A DNA stretch of 64,000 nt from an uncultured Bacteroidales bacterium (GCA_902779125.1 CACZAC010000013.1:54395-118394), one strand, 5' to 3'; positions 8,646 to 17,710 are shown, numbered from the stretch's first letter. Notes: a model not told the origin generated them from the sequence alone. A program made the numbers and translations.

Positions 8646-9353
8646 TTATTGTGCAGATGCATTAAGGATAATGCCAATCACCTCATTGATATCGGCAATT
8701 CCAACCTCACCGTCACCATTCACGTCGGCGATAAGGATGTCCATACCCTCACGCGGCGAAACGATGCAACCGATGATGAAATTGACGTCACTCACGGTGA
8801 CCTCGCCATCGCCATTCACGTCACCCTTAAGGGGAGTGGGCAAATCACCCTTGACAAACTTGAGCGTGAGCGTGGGACCATCGGCCTTGTGTACATAGGA
8901 GGGCGGGAACAAGCCCTGCTTTGAGAGAATCTCTATGGTAAGCGTAACAACACAGGTGCCATCGGCCGTGGGGAACCACTCACTCTGGATATCATGCAAA
9001 TCGCCCATCAACTGTCCAGCACTAGTCTCGTAATAGCCGGGCTCGGTCTGGGAGTTACAAGTCGTTGGGAAACAGATTTGGTAGGTACCATTGTCAATCT
9101 GCTCAACCAGATAGTGCATCTTAATGTAGTCAGTGGCTTCACCGCTCATGTTAAGCACCGAAATACCTGAATAAATCACTTCTCCCAGATACTCGTCAAA
9201 CATTACGGTGTTGCGCACAACGGTGGCGCCATCTTCAAGAATTTCACCTTCCTCATCGACAAACACAAAGCTCATATCAGCGTCCTGAGCCTGGGTTACC
9301 AGAGGGCATACTGCCATCGACAGTCCAAATAAAAAAGTAAAGAATTTTTTCAT
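8646..9353 (-). CDS. Exported protein with dockerin-like C terminus
   Basis: A 235-aa protein with a signal peptide at about 1-22 (…VTQA|QDAD). The middle (about 25-160) is an unrecognised beta-rich domain. The C terminus carries two dockerin-like calcium loops, DVNGDGEVTVSDV and DVNGDGEVGIADI, each followed by a short helix. It lies 16 nt downstream of the Omp28 lipoprotein gene stop and 52 nt before the larger Omp28 gene, so the three are probably cotranscribed. The dockerin repeats are like those of the gene at 418-1983, which suggests a shared surface-anchoring or interaction partner. The function is unknown. Confidence 0.72.
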   Translation of the reverse strand: MKKFFTFLFGLSMAVCPLVTQAQDADMSFVFVDEEGEILEDGATVVRNTVMFDEYLGEVIYSGISVLNMSGEATDYIKMHYLVEQIDNGTYQICFPTTCNSQTEPGYYETSAGQLMGDLHDIQSEWFPTADGTCVVTLTIEILSKQGLFPPSYVHKADGPTLTLKFVKGDLPTPLKGDVNGDGEVTVSDVNFIIGCIVSPREGMDILIADVNGDGEVGIADINEVIGIILNASAQ

Positions 9354-9369
9354 TGTAAATATTGGTTTT

Positions 9370-10179
9370 TTAGTAGTCCATCAATTTTTTCTTTGTCACC
9401 TGCTTCACTCCATCTTCATCATAGAGGAAAACAACAAGCGAGCAATTCTCGAACACCCAAGCGGGGTCCAAAGCAAACTCATATTTCTTAGAAACCACTT
9501 CGCCGTGACTCACGGTCAAGTCATCACCCCAGGGGTCATTGATGCTTGCACGGAACACGTGCATGTGGTTATAGTGCTCCTCCCGGCTGCCGTTAGGCAT
9601 CAGCTGGAAACTGTCGATGCTGTCCTCGACAAGCCACACCTGCAACTTGCCGCTTACTGGTTTTGAGTCCATACCGATGGTTTGTACATCAGCATAGCCC
9701 AGCTCTGTATCGAAATCATAGGCCGTGTTAACAATGATTGACACTACCGCCTTAGAATTGATAGAATCGGTGAGTTCATAGTTCACTGCACCACCCCAAT
9801 CAGTGTAGTTCAACGGCATGCCAAAAAGCCTGTCCACCAGACCCACGGGCTGAGCCGAGAGCTTCCAATTCGAAAAATACTGGTCGCCCACCTCGGTATA
9901 CAAAGGAGAGGTTCCGGCAGTTTTATCCTTAGAGAACGGTCCCGAGTGAATTGCCACAGCGATGATGACAGTATCACCATACTGCTCGATGAGCCGCTCA
10001 ATCTCCTCGGTAGCGCGCGGACAATTCACGCAGTACTGACCTGTGAAGTCCTCGATGAGGATGGCACGCGCTGCTTCAGGCGGCTCTATATAGGTCAGGC
10101 GCTTGTCGGTCGACACTTCATCACAGGCGATGAACGCCATTGCCATTACGGCCAATATAATGAGAGATATCTTTTTCAT
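9370..10179 (-). CDS. Omp28-related outer-membrane lipoprotein
   Basis: A 269-aa protein. The signal peptide ends in lipobox FIAC, so Cys19 is the predicted lipidation site. An Omp28 domain follows: ILIEDFTGQYCVNCPRA places CVNC at about 50-53 in a thioredoxin-like fold, followed by YGDTVIIAVAIHSG. The C-terminal half is a beta-sandwich typical of the family. It begins 3 nt after the DUF6029 gene ends, a tight operon junction. Omp28 was named as an outer-membrane protein in Porphyromonas; its biochemical role is unsettled. The nearby TlpA-like protein makes a redox partnership plausible but unproven. Confidence 0.82.
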   Translation of the reverse strand: MKKISLIILAVMAMAFIACDEVSTDKRLTYIEPPEAARAILIEDFTGQYCVNCPRATEEIERLIEQYGDTVIIAVAIHSGPFSKDKTAGTSPLYTEVGDQYFSNWKLSAQPVGLVDRLFGMPLNYTDWGGAVNYELTDSINSKAVVSIIVNTAYDFDTELGYADVQTIGMDSKPVSGKLQVWLVEDSIDSFQLMPNGSREEHYNHMHVFRASINDPWGDDLTVSHGEVVSKKYEFALDPAWVFENCSLVVFLYDEDGVKQVTKKKLMDY

Positions 10180-10182
10180 TGT

Positions 10183-11835
10183 TTAGAAGCTGTAATTATA
10201 GGACAACGTGAAGCCTCGTGTGGCGGGTACCCAGCGGCAGACACCACCCGAGCAGTTGAAGCCCGCACAGGTGCGGCCGTAGCCAGCCTGGATGCGGTGT
10301 GACTTGAGGTTATAGGTCACGAGCGCCTGATAATAGTGAACCTTGGTCTCGCCACAGTTCCACATATCACTCACAGTGAACATCCAGTGGGGAGCCCACG
10401 AGAGTTCGGCAAGTCCAAACGCCCAATCCCCGTCGTCACCCTTGCAGAACTGATACTGCAGCTCACAACGCAAGGTCAGTTTAGGAGAGAACTTGTACTT
10501 GCCGTCGGCAATCAGGATATTGCTCTTGATCATGCCACCATGCCCCTCGATAACGGTCATGTTGTAACGCTCATTCATATACATGAAAATCAGCGAGAAA
10601 TCGCGAGTGAAGCGCTTCTCAATCTGCACGTCAATGTCCTGATAATAGGTCTCGTCACCCATCTTGAAGAAACTTGACTTGTAGCCGTCGCTTCCTATGA
10701 TACGCCCCTCGGCAACGGGATTCTTGATTCCGTTCTCGTCGATGCCACGCACATGGGAGATGTTGAGTTTCAACTTGGTACCATACTTGCCACCAAGTGC
10801 CGTTCCCTTCTTGAACGAATAGCCAAACTCGCCCTGGAACGCCCACTCACCGTTAGGATTAGTAGCGTAAGGGTATTGTGCGGCAAGCGCATAAGTCTGG
10901 TCATGGGTGAAGGCCGGCAAGTGGTTGATGAAACTTGACGTTCCCACCATGCTGCGGCTGCTGCGGAAAGACATGCCCTGGCTGCGCTTTGCCTGCAGGA
11001 GCATACTAAAGCCCTTCTGGGAATAAGATGTGCTGAGCATCGCCACGCTTCCCTTGCCATAGTGATAGCTGTTGTCAAATGACGGGTCCTGAGTTTTTTG
11101 GGCATATTCCGCCAATACCGAAAAGCCCTTGTGTGTCAAGCTGACACGGGCATCCCATGCATTAACGTACTTAGGCAGATTAAGCTTATGGGTCACATCA
11201 AGGAAAATGGCATCATTGTCAGTTTTCTCATACTTGTTAACCCATGAGCCGCCCAGCGTAATGTGGGTATCGTGAGCCTCGAGCGACTTGATGAATTGTT
11301 CCAGTCCCACTTCCAAATCAGCACCACTCACTAATGCGGAATTATGGTGCCAATAACGACGCTGCTTGCCCGATAAAGCCTTAATCGTCACGCCGTTGAC
11401 AGGTTTATAGACAATGCGTCCACCGCGCAGGGCATTATCGATACCCAGCGAGCGTTCCTCATAGGTGCGGAGCACAAAGCCCGAACCGAACTGCTCGTAG
11501 TAGTCACCGGCAGTAAGTTCCAAGTTCTTGTAATGGCCTTTCACATAGAAGTGAGGTACACCCCACCCCTTGAAATCGGTCTCATACCCGGGCAACGGGT
11601 ATTCCAAGAACTCAAACCGTGCTCCTGCGTCCACATACTTGCTACCCAGGTTCAGGTCCACATAGGTATTGGTCAGCACCTTGTACTTAGAGTGCTCCGT
11701 CCCGATTTCCTCATCATCCTGCGGGACAAGGATGTCACTCTGGATGCTTCCACTGAGTGTCACCTGTGAAAAAGCAGGAAATGCTGCCAGCAGCATTGCC
11801 GGCAGCACTAATCTTATCAGGTTGAATCGATTCAT
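10183..11835 (-). CDS. DUF6029-family outer-membrane protein
   Basis: A 550-aa protein with a signal peptide (residues 1-23, ending in FPAFS). The rest has alternating aromatic and polar residues, many Gly/Tyr turns, and a C-terminal aromatic residue (LSYNYSF), all typical of an outer-membrane beta-barrel. It resembles the DUF6029 family of Bacteroidota. It sits between the TlpA-like gene (17 nt upstream) and the Omp28 lipoprotein (3 nt downstream), so the three almost certainly share one mRNA. I cannot assign a transported substrate. Its neighbours suggest it is the barrel component of a periplasmic/surface redox or assembly module. Confidence 0.7.
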   Translation of the reverse strand: MNRFNLIRLVLPAMLLAAFPAFSQVTLSGSIQSDILVPQDDEEIGTEHSKYKVLTNTYVDLNLGSKYVDAGARFEFLEYPLPGYETDFKGWGVPHFYVKGHYKNLELTAGDYYEQFGSGFVLRTYEERSLGIDNALRGGRIVYKPVNGVTIKALSGKQRRYWHHNSALVSGADLEVGLEQFIKSLEAHDTHITLGGSWVNKYEKTDNDAIFLDVTHKLNLPKYVNAWDARVSLTHKGFSVLAEYAQKTQDPSFDNSYHYGKGSVAMLSTSYSQKGFSMLLQAKRSQGMSFRSSRSMVGTSSFINHLPAFTHDQTYALAAQYPYATNPNGEWAFQGEFGYSFKKGTALGGKYGTKLKLNISHVRGIDENGIKNPVAEGRIIGSDGYKSSFFKMGDETYYQDIDVQIEKRFTRDFSLIFMYMNERYNMTVIEGHGGMIKSNILIADGKYKFSPKLTLRCELQYQFCKGDDGDWAFGLAELSWAPHWMFTVSDMWNCGETKVHYYQALVTYNLKSHRIQAGYGRTCAGFNCSGGVCRWVPATRGFTLSYNYSF

Positions 11836-11852
11836 TCTTGAAGACAGGATGA

Positions 11853-12344
11853 TTACTTAGCAATCAGTTTACGCACCTCCTCAAGCAACTCATTCTCGGC
11901 GCCATCGGTATAGCCGCTGTGCTTGCTGACGACATTGCCATTACCGTCAACCACGACGACAAAGGGAATCATCTGGCCACCGAGGGCTTTAAGCAAATCG
12001 CTGTTGGTGTCGAGCAGGACTTCATATTCCCACTCATTCTGGTCGACGAGAGGCTTCACCTTGTGGATGTTCTGTGCCTGGTCGATGCTCACGGCGTAAA
12101 TCTTGACACCGGTTTCCTCCTGCCACTCTTCATAGACATCGGCAATTGCCGACAGCTCACGGTTGCAGGGTTTGCACCATGTGGCAAAGAAATCGATGAT
12201 GAACGGCTTACCGTCGTTACTGAGGGTCTCGCTATTAACCGAAGTGCCGTCAAGGCTCTTTAACGTCACTGCTGGAAGTTGTGCCTGGGCCACACCGAAA
12301 CCAGCAACCAGACATACAAACATAGTAACAAATAACTTTCTCAT
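11853..12344 (-). CDS. TlpA-like periplasmic thioredoxin
   Basis: The start is placed at the Met at 12344 (MRKLFVTMFVCLV), which gives a signal peptide and 163 aa; an earlier Met adds 12 charged residues and spoils it. WCKPC at about 56-60 is the redox-active thioredoxin motif. The cis-Pro loop (GGQMIPFVVVVD) is near 118-129. TlpA/ResA-type proteins reduce disulfides of exported proteins or apocytochromes. It heads a leftward operon with a DUF6029 barrel, two Omp28 proteins with CXXC motifs and a dockerin protein, so those CXXC proteins are candidate partners. CAAAGATA (12378-12385) upstream reads TATCTTTG on the minus strand, a -7 box. Confidence 0.88.
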   Translation of the reverse strand: MRKLFVTMFVCLVAGFGVAQAQLPAVTLKSLDGTSVNSETLSNDGKPFIIDFFATWCKPCNRELSAIADVYEEWQEETGVKIYAVSIDQAQNIHKVKPLVDQNEWEYEVLLDTNSDLLKALGGQMIPFVVVVDGNGNVVSKHSGYTDGAENELLEEVRKLIAK

Positions 12345-12486
12345 ATACCTATCAATTTTGGATTTATAATTTTGCTGCAAAGATAATCATTTTCTAAGAA
12401 AATCGCTCACAAAAACAATAAAAAACACTTAAATCTTTTCTTTTTTCATGGTTTGTGCAAATATCATGCTAACCTATTATACAAAC

Positions 12487-12526
12487 GCAAGCCTTGCGCA
12501 CTCATGAATCATGCAGCAAGGCTTGC
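12487..12526 (-). terminator. Hairpin after the 12566-14149 gene
   Basis: Perfect 11-bp arms at 12487-12497 and 12516-12526 flank an 18-nt loop, 40 nt beyond the stop of the leftward gene at 12566. The T-run that would follow on the minus strand is only moderate (GTTTGTATAAT). Confidence 0.6.
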
Positions 12527-12565
12527 TAAAAGTTAATGGAATGTCTTTATCAGACAGTTAAAGCA

Positions 12566-14149
12566 TCAGTTGCGAACCTTCTTGGAGGTGACGTTGCCGT
12601 TGGCATCGGTCATGCGAATGATGTAGATGCCATGCTCCATCTTGCTAACCTGCTTACCGTCGAGGGTAAAGATTTCGGTGCTAACAGGCTGTGCCACAGT
12701 ATTCACCTCATTGATAGCCGAAGGAATCTCGTCAGCAATCTGTACGCACATTACGAACATACCACCCGAGCCGGGGATAACATTCCAGTTGTCATCATAC
12801 TGTTCCTCCTGGGTGTAGAAAATGTAAGCATAATACTCGTCATAAACTACCGAGAAGCCGCTGGACTTGAAGTTTTCTTCGCAGATTTGCTTGGTCCACT
12901 CGATTTCGCCGATTTCGTCCATCTTCACTACCATGAAGTTGGCACCATTCCAGCTCTGCAGATTGCCATAGAGGAGTACCCAGCCATCTTCGCGCGGAAT
13001 AGCCTTGACAGGAGTGAAGCCCCACATACCATTCTCATCGATGGATTTACCGTACATCGCCTCATCGGGCCAGCAGAAGTCACCAGCGGCATCAAGCACA
13101 TTGACATTCATGAAGTAGTTACCGAAATCATATTCCCAAGCCACCATGGCCAGGTCGTCCTTCACGCCCATCGTAGCAGTTCCTGCATCACCATCGATTG
13201 AACCGTTGCAACTCGGAGCTTCCTCGAAGGACAAGCCCTCGGGGGTCAAGTGGTTGAGAACCTGATAGCCAGTGAAGCTCTCCAGCACCCTGTAGGAGAG
13301 GAACAGACCACCCTCAGGATCGTTCTCTGCAAGGGGGGTAGGCATATAGCGGCCATTGGATACCTGCCTCGGCTCGACAGTGATGGGTACATCCCAGTTG
13401 TTCACCAGGTCCTCATCCAGCAACTCGCCATCGATACCCAGTTCGGCATTATCATAAATGCAATAAACCATGCCCTCGGGAGCGGGTCTCATGACTAACA
13501 CCTTGGAGGGGAAAGTCTTTACTACGGTAGGAGCAGTCGTGCCATCATCATTCAAGCGAATGAGCTCGAAGAGTGACTTATAAGTGGAGTACTCGGTCCT
13601 GACAACAGAAGCATAGATATTGTCGCCACTAACACAGATAGCGGGGTTAACATCCTCGGGATAGGCCTCATTCTCAACAATCGGCCATGAGGGGAAGAGG
13701 ATACCGTCGGCATCCCACACGGGCTCACCCTGCTGGTTATAGCGATAGAGGTACACCTCGGTCACTTCACCTTCTCCAGGATCGTTTCTGGAGTCATTAT
13801 AAGCCAAGAGGATATCTCCATTGGGAGCCAGTGCCAGCGCATAATCGGTAGTCCAAGACCTGGTGGGCTTGTCACAAACCACGATGCCCTCGTCACCGAA
13901 GAGCTCATTGCCTTCGGCATCAAACAGTTGGAGATGCAGCGTGTAGGAGAACACATCATTCACTCTCTCGGGACGCAGCCAACTGAGAATAATCTTACCG
14001 TCATCGGTGCGGATGGTTTTCATCTGTACCTGACCGCTAGCACCCTCTTTGTCGAGTTTGGTAGCTTCCGTATCACTGGGCTGCCAGTTAGCCATTGCTG
14101 TTCCAACAGCTAAAGCTGCCATAAGAACTAAAGTAAACAATTTTTTCAT
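12566..14149 (-). CDS. Exported protein, predicted beta-propeller, with C-terminal sorting-like motif
   Basis: A 527-aa protein with a clear signal peptide (MKKLFTLVLMAALAVGTAMA|N). Repeated blade-like segments such as DGKIILSWLR, NGDILLAYND, GGLFLSYRV and DGWVLLYGNL suggest a propeller, an inference from spacing. The end (FTLDGKQVSKMEHGIYIIRM...KKVRN) is like the short T9SS/Por-type or surface-retention tail seen in many Bacteroidales exported proteins. It is transcribed alone: a -7 box (TATATTTG on the minus strand, 14280-14287) lies upstream and a hairpin lies at 12487-12526. No enzymatic motif is recognised. Confidence 0.68.
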   Translation of the reverse strand: MKKLFTLVLMAALAVGTAMANWQPSDTEATKLDKEGASGQVQMKTIRTDDGKIILSWLRPERVNDVFSYTLHLQLFDAEGNELFGDEGIVVCDKPTRSWTTDYALALAPNGDILLAYNDSRNDPGEGEVTEVYLYRYNQQGEPVWDADGILFPSWPIVENEAYPEDVNPAICVSGDNIYASVVRTEYSTYKSLFELIRLNDDGTTAPTVVKTFPSKVLVMRPAPEGMVYCIYDNAELGIDGELLDEDLVNNWDVPITVEPRQVSNGRYMPTPLAENDPEGGLFLSYRVLESFTGYQVLNHLTPEGLSFEEAPSCNGSIDGDAGTATMGVKDDLAMVAWEYDFGNYFMNVNVLDAAGDFCWPDEAMYGKSIDENGMWGFTPVKAIPREDGWVLLYGNLQSWNGANFMVVKMDEIGEIEWTKQICEENFKSSGFSVVYDEYYAYIFYTQEEQYDDNWNVIPGSGGMFVMCVQIADEIPSAINEVNTVAQPVSTEIFTLDGKQVSKMEHGIYIIRMTDANGNVTSKKVRN

Positions 14150-14368
14150 ACGCTTGAAATTTAAATAAATTGTACAAATAAATAACTATAAATAATTGGT
14201 TATCAGATTCTTAAACCAAAAAAGGCGTCGTGACACAAACTAGACCTCAGACATAGCACAAAACGCTCTTATTTGCTTGCAAATATACTATTTTCCCTGC
14301 AAACAAGAAGAGAAATCAGCAAAATTTTGACAAAAATAGACAAATTAACCGAGTTTGATGATAAATCG

Positions 14369-15592
14369 CTATCTGGAGGCCTTGTAATAGAGGACTGCCG
14401 CAATGATGATATAGACAAAGTTGGGAATCCACATCGCCACACGGGGGCTCGTATAGCCCGACACCGCAAAGGTTGAAGTCACGGTCATGAAGAGGATGTA
14501 GGAGAAACTGAGCAGCAAGCCCAGACCGATGTTGAGGCCGATGCCACCCCTCACCTTGCGCGACGAGAGCGACAGGCCGATGATGGTGAGAATGAAGGCG
14601 GCGGCAGTCATGGCGATGCGGCGCTCATACTCAATCTCGAAGTTCTTGATGTTGGCAACTCCACGAGCCTTCTGCTTGTTGATGTATTCCTTAAGTTCAG
14701 GGGAAGTCATTGTCTGCTCGTCATTCTTGGAAATCAGGAAGTCCCTTGGGTCGATGTTGAGCAAGGTATCCATCTGGGCACCCTTGGTCATGGTTTCTTT
14801 CATTCCCTTGAATGTGCGGATAGTGTATTGCTTCACAGTCCACAGACCCACCGAGTCATACTTGACAGTTTCGGCCGTGAGCCTGGATTTGAGGGTGTTA
14901 CCGTCAAATTCCTCGAGCGAGAAGCGGAAACCACTACGGGTAGTATTGTCATAGCGCGCCATATAGGCCATCACACCAGGTCTAATCTGCAACTGGATGT
15001 TGTCGCCATAGATAACCTCCTTGTTCTTCACCCACTTGTTGGTATAGGCAATGCGCTCGACATTGGCGGGCGGAATGATGTAGGCTGCCAACAGATAACT
15101 GCCCACGGCAATCACCGCCGCCGAGAAGAGATAAGGCAAGGTCAAGCGATGGAAACTGATGCCGTTGGAAAGCATGGCGATAATCTCGCTGCGGTCGGCC
15201 AGACGCGAGGTGAAGAAAATCACCGAGATAAAGGTGAACAACGGGCTGAACTGGCTGAGCACAAAGGGCAGGAAGTTCATGAAATACTGGAAGACTGTCG
15301 CCTTCCACGGTGCGGTGAGCACGGCATCAAGTTTCTCGTTGATGTCAAACATCACCACGATGGCAAACAGCAACAGGATGGCGAAGAAGAAGGTACCCAG
15401 GAAGTGCTTGATGATATAGCGGTCAAAGCGCTTGACATAGTACCAGGGATAGCGCTTGAGGGGCGCAGGAGAGGCTGGGGAAACGGATGGAACGGAATCA
15501 ACGGAATTTACGGATTGGACAGTGTCGGTGGGAGACGCAATATTTTGCGTCTCTACAGGCTGCTCCATATTTTTGAGATTCTCTTCCATCAC
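14369..15592 (-). CDS. LptF/LptG family permease (lipopolysaccharide export)
   Basis: A 407-aa YjgP/YjgQ-type membrane protein. The inner-membrane LptF/LptG subunits work with the ATPase LptB to extract LPS and pass it to the periplasmic bridge. Hydrophobic segments are clear at about 65-90, 105-135, 150-175 and three near the C terminus (about 315-405), with a periplasmic beta-jellyroll between. The start of the conserved part is RYIIKHFLGTFFFAI. Unusually, a ~45-residue Ser/Val/Pro-rich cytoplasmic extension (PTDTVQSVNSVDSVPSVSP) precedes it. The gene begins 6 nt after tgt ends, so the two are cotranscribed. Assignment to LptF versus LptG is not possible from one sequence. Confidence 0.85.
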   Translation of the reverse strand: MMEENLKNMEQPVETQNIASPTDTVQSVNSVDSVPSVSPASPAPLKRYPWYYVKRFDRYIIKHFLGTFFFAILLLFAIVVMFDINEKLDAVLTAPWKATVFQYFMNFLPFVLSQFSPLFTFISVIFFTSRLADRSEIIAMLSNGISFHRLTLPYLFSAAVIAVGSYLLAAYIIPPANVERIAYTNKWVKNKEVIYGDNIQLQIRPGVMAYMARYDNTTRSGFRFSLEEFDGNTLKSRLTAETVKYDSVGLWTVKQYTIRTFKGMKETMTKGAQMDTLLNIDPRDFLISKNDEQTMTSPELKEYINKQKARGVANIKNFEIEYERRIAMTAAAFILTIIGLSLSSRKVRGGIGLNIGLGLLLSFSYILFMTVTSTFAVSGYTSPRVAMWIPNFVYIIIAAVLYYKASR

Positions 15593-15598
15593 TTCTTA

Positions 15599-16729
15599 TT
15601 ACAGGCGTTGCTGCACGTCGTGGAGCATCTGTTTCTTCCAGGCGGGGAAGTCGCCATCGATGATGTGCTTGCGGGCCTCGCCCACGAGCCACAGGTAGAA
15701 GGCCAGGTTGTGGATGCTGGCAATCTGCATGGCAAGGATTTCCTGGGCGATAAACAGGTGGCGCACATAGGCCTTGCTGTAGATATGGTCAACAATCGAA
15801 GGTCCGTCTTCCTGTAAGGGAGTAAAATCGTCGGCCCACTTCTTGTTGCGCATGTTCATGATGCCGTGGCGCGTGAACAGCATACCGTTACGACCGTTGC
15901 GGGTGGGCATCACGCAGTCCATCATATCGACACCGCGGTCGATGGCCTCGAGCATATTGGCAGGCGTGCCCACACCCATCAGATAGCGGGGACGGTCCTG
16001 TGGCAGGATATCGTTGACAATCTCGATCATCTCATACATCACCTCGGTGGGCTCGCCCACGGCAAGACCGCCGATGGCGTTGCCGTCAGCGCCCAGGTCG
16101 GCGACAAACTTGGAGGATTCCTGACGCAGATCTTTATAGACGCAACCCTGCACGATGGGGAAATAGGCCTGGCTGTGGCCATAACGGGGCTGGGTGTTCT
16201 TGAAATGTTTCCATCCACGGGCGAGCCAGTTGTGGGTCAGCGTCAACGACTTGCGGGCATAGTTGTAGTCACTGGTGCCCGGCGGGCATTCGTCCAGTGC
16301 CATCATGATGTCGCTGCCGATGGTGCGCTCGATATCCACCACCTTCTCGGGGGTGAACAGGTGCTTGCTGCCGTCGATGTGGCTGCGGAAAGTCACGCCC
16401 TCGTCGGTCAGTTTGCGGTTATCGGCAAGAGAAAACACCTGAAAGCCACCGCTATCGGTAAGGATGGGACGGTCCCAACCGTTGAACTTGTGCAATCCGC
16501 CTGCACGCTCGATGATATCCATACCGGGTCGCAGGTACAGGTGATAGGTGTTGCCCAGGATGATTTGCGCCTTGATATCTTCGCGCAGTTCAGTCATGTG
16601 AACTGCCTTTACAGCTCCCACCGTGCCCACGGGCATGAAGATGGGGGTCTCGATCTGGCCATGGTCGGTCGTGATGAGTCCAGCACGCGCATTGGTGCCC
16701 TCGGGTGTGGCTATGAGTTGATAGTCCAT
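15599..16729 (-). CDS. tgt: Queuine tRNA-ribosyltransferase lacking zinc cysteines
   Basis: A 376-aa enzyme that exchanges guanine-34 for the queuosine precursor in tRNAs with GUN anticodons. Family landmarks are present: ILTDSGGFQVFSL (the catalytic Asp used as general base), GNAIGGLAVGE, and MDCVMPTRNGRNG with the nucleophilic Asp. In zinc-dependent homologues the next region is CxCxxC followed by a distant His. Here it reads PLQEDGPSIVDHIYSKAY, with no Cys at the three ligand positions, although SIHNL with the His remains. I believe this variant occurs in other Bacteroidota, so the protein is probably functional. It is first in a tgt-lptF/G transcript. Confidence 0.93.
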   Translation of the reverse strand: MDYQLIATPEGTNARAGLITTDHGQIETPIFMPVGTVGAVKAVHMTELREDIKAQIILGNTYHLYLRPGMDIIERAGGLHKFNGWDRPILTDSGGFQVFSLADNRKLTDEGVTFRSHIDGSKHLFTPEKVVDIERTIGSDIMMALDECPPGTSDYNYARKSLTLTHNWLARGWKHFKNTQPRYGHSQAYFPIVQGCVYKDLRQESSKFVADLGADGNAIGGLAVGEPTEVMYEMIEIVNDILPQDRPRYLMGVGTPANMLEAIDRGVDMMDCVMPTRNGRNGMLFTRHGIMNMRNKKWADDFTPLQEDGPSIVDHIYSKAYVRHLFIAQEILAMQIASIHNLAFYLWLVGEARKHIIDGDFPAWKKQMLHDVQQRL

Positions 16730-16755
16730 TCAGTCATTATTCTAGAAAAATCGTG

Positions 16756-16763
16756 CAAAGGTA
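16756..16763 (-). promoter_or_regulatory. Probable -7 box for tgt
   Basis: CAAAGGTA on the plus strand reads TACCTTTG on the minus strand, the Bacteroidota -7 consensus, 27 nt before the tgt start. No convincing -33 box is seen. Confidence 0.5.
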
Positions 16764-16836
16764 CTAAAATAGTTAATAGTGAAGAGTTTTTAGTTAATAG
16801 TTTTTTCTACTAAACCATCATGAAATACGATAAAAA

Positions 16837-16908
16837 ACGAATTTCGCTAATTTTAACGAAATTCACAAAGCATGCTTCGTGTCATTCGCTGAAATTAGCG
16901 AAATTCGT
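16837..16908. repeat. Long inverted repeat with 17-bp perfect arms
   Basis: Arm 16837-16853 is the exact reverse complement of 16892-16908 (17/17). Within the 38-nt loop a near-palindrome surrounds GCATGC, so the single strand could fold into one extended hairpin. It lies 24 nt past the stop of the coiled-coil gene at 16933 and ~75 nt before the tgt promoter, so it might terminate the former. It has the look of a short dispersed intergenic palindrome. Confidence 0.8.
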
Positions 16909-16932
16909 GTTAATGTTGTCAAGAAAGGGAAA

Positions 16933-17541
16933 TTATTTGTATTTCTCCATTTCCTTGCGGGCCTTCTCAAGATTCTCATCGGCCTTCTTCAAGTTGTTGA
17001 CAGCCTTCTCATAGTTCTTCTGGGCCTTGAGGTTGTCCTTGGCGACCTTCTCTTCAAACTTCTTTTGCTTGGTCTCCATCTTGAGGGCTTTCTCGGCGTT
17101 ACCTTGAGCCTTGGCTATCTCCTCGTTGAGTTTCTGGCGCTCCTTGACCTGCTTCTCGGGCAGCTCGTTCATCTTCTTCTGAGCATCTGAAAGCTTATTC
17201 TGGGCGTCTTTCTGCTTGTCAACGGCCTTGTTGTACTTCTCGGTGGCCTTTTGGCGCTTCTGGACTAGCTGTTGCTGCTTTTTGGCCTCTTTCTCTTTCT
17301 TCTTAGCCTCTTTTTCTTGCTTCTCGGCAGCCTTCTTAGCTTCCTTGGCCTTCTTCTCCTGCTCCTTGTAAGCGTCTTTCTGCTTCTTGGCGGCCTCGGC
17401 CTGCTTCTTGGCTACATCAGCGTCCTTGGCATACTGATTCTGTTGCTGCTCAAGGTTTTGCGGAGTCTCATAATTCTGAGCCATAGCTGCGGGTGCTGCT
17501 GCAAAGCAGAACAACACTGCCATCAAAAATAATTTCTTCAT
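16933..17541 (-). CDS. Exported Lys/Glu/Ala-rich coiled-coil protein
   Basis: A 202-aa protein with a signal peptide ending in AAPAAMA. The whole mature part is a charged helix-forming sequence built of short KKQAEAAKKQKDAYKEQEK-type heptads, with no Pro except around 128-130, so a long coiled coil is expected. A calculated pI would be high. It is flanked by its own promoter (17589-17620) and is not tightly linked to neighbours. There is no recognised domain. Structural roles such as a periplasmic spacer or an Lpp/TolA-like rod are possible guesses only. Confidence 0.75.
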   Translation of the reverse strand: MKKLFLMAVLFCFAAAPAAMAQNYETPQNLEQQQNQYAKDADVAKKQAEAAKKQKDAYKEQEKKAKEAKKAAEKQEKEAKKKEKEAKKQQQLVQKRQKATEKYNKAVDKQKDAQNKLSDAQKKMNELPEKQVKERQKLNEEIAKAQGNAEKALKMETKQKKFEEKVAKDNLKAQKNYEKAVNNLKKADENLEKARKEMEKYK

Positions 17542-17588
17542 AATCGTAGTATTTTAAATTAAACTTTGTTTCTCACACAAAATTAATG

Positions 17589-17620
17589 CAAATATACGAC
17601 TAAGACCTGAACTGACCAAA
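17589..17620 (-). promoter_or_regulatory. Promoter for the coiled-coil protein gene
   Basis: On the minus strand TTTG (17620-17617), a 20-nt spacer and TATATTTG (17596-17589) match the Bacteroidota consensus; the ATG is at 17541. Confidence 0.7.
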
Positions 17621-17710
17621 AAAGTTTAAAAAAATGCTTGGGTGCTAACATAATCAATAAACAAAAAAGCCCATGAATGGGCCAAGAATCATCGGGAAAG
17701 ACTTTAGCGG

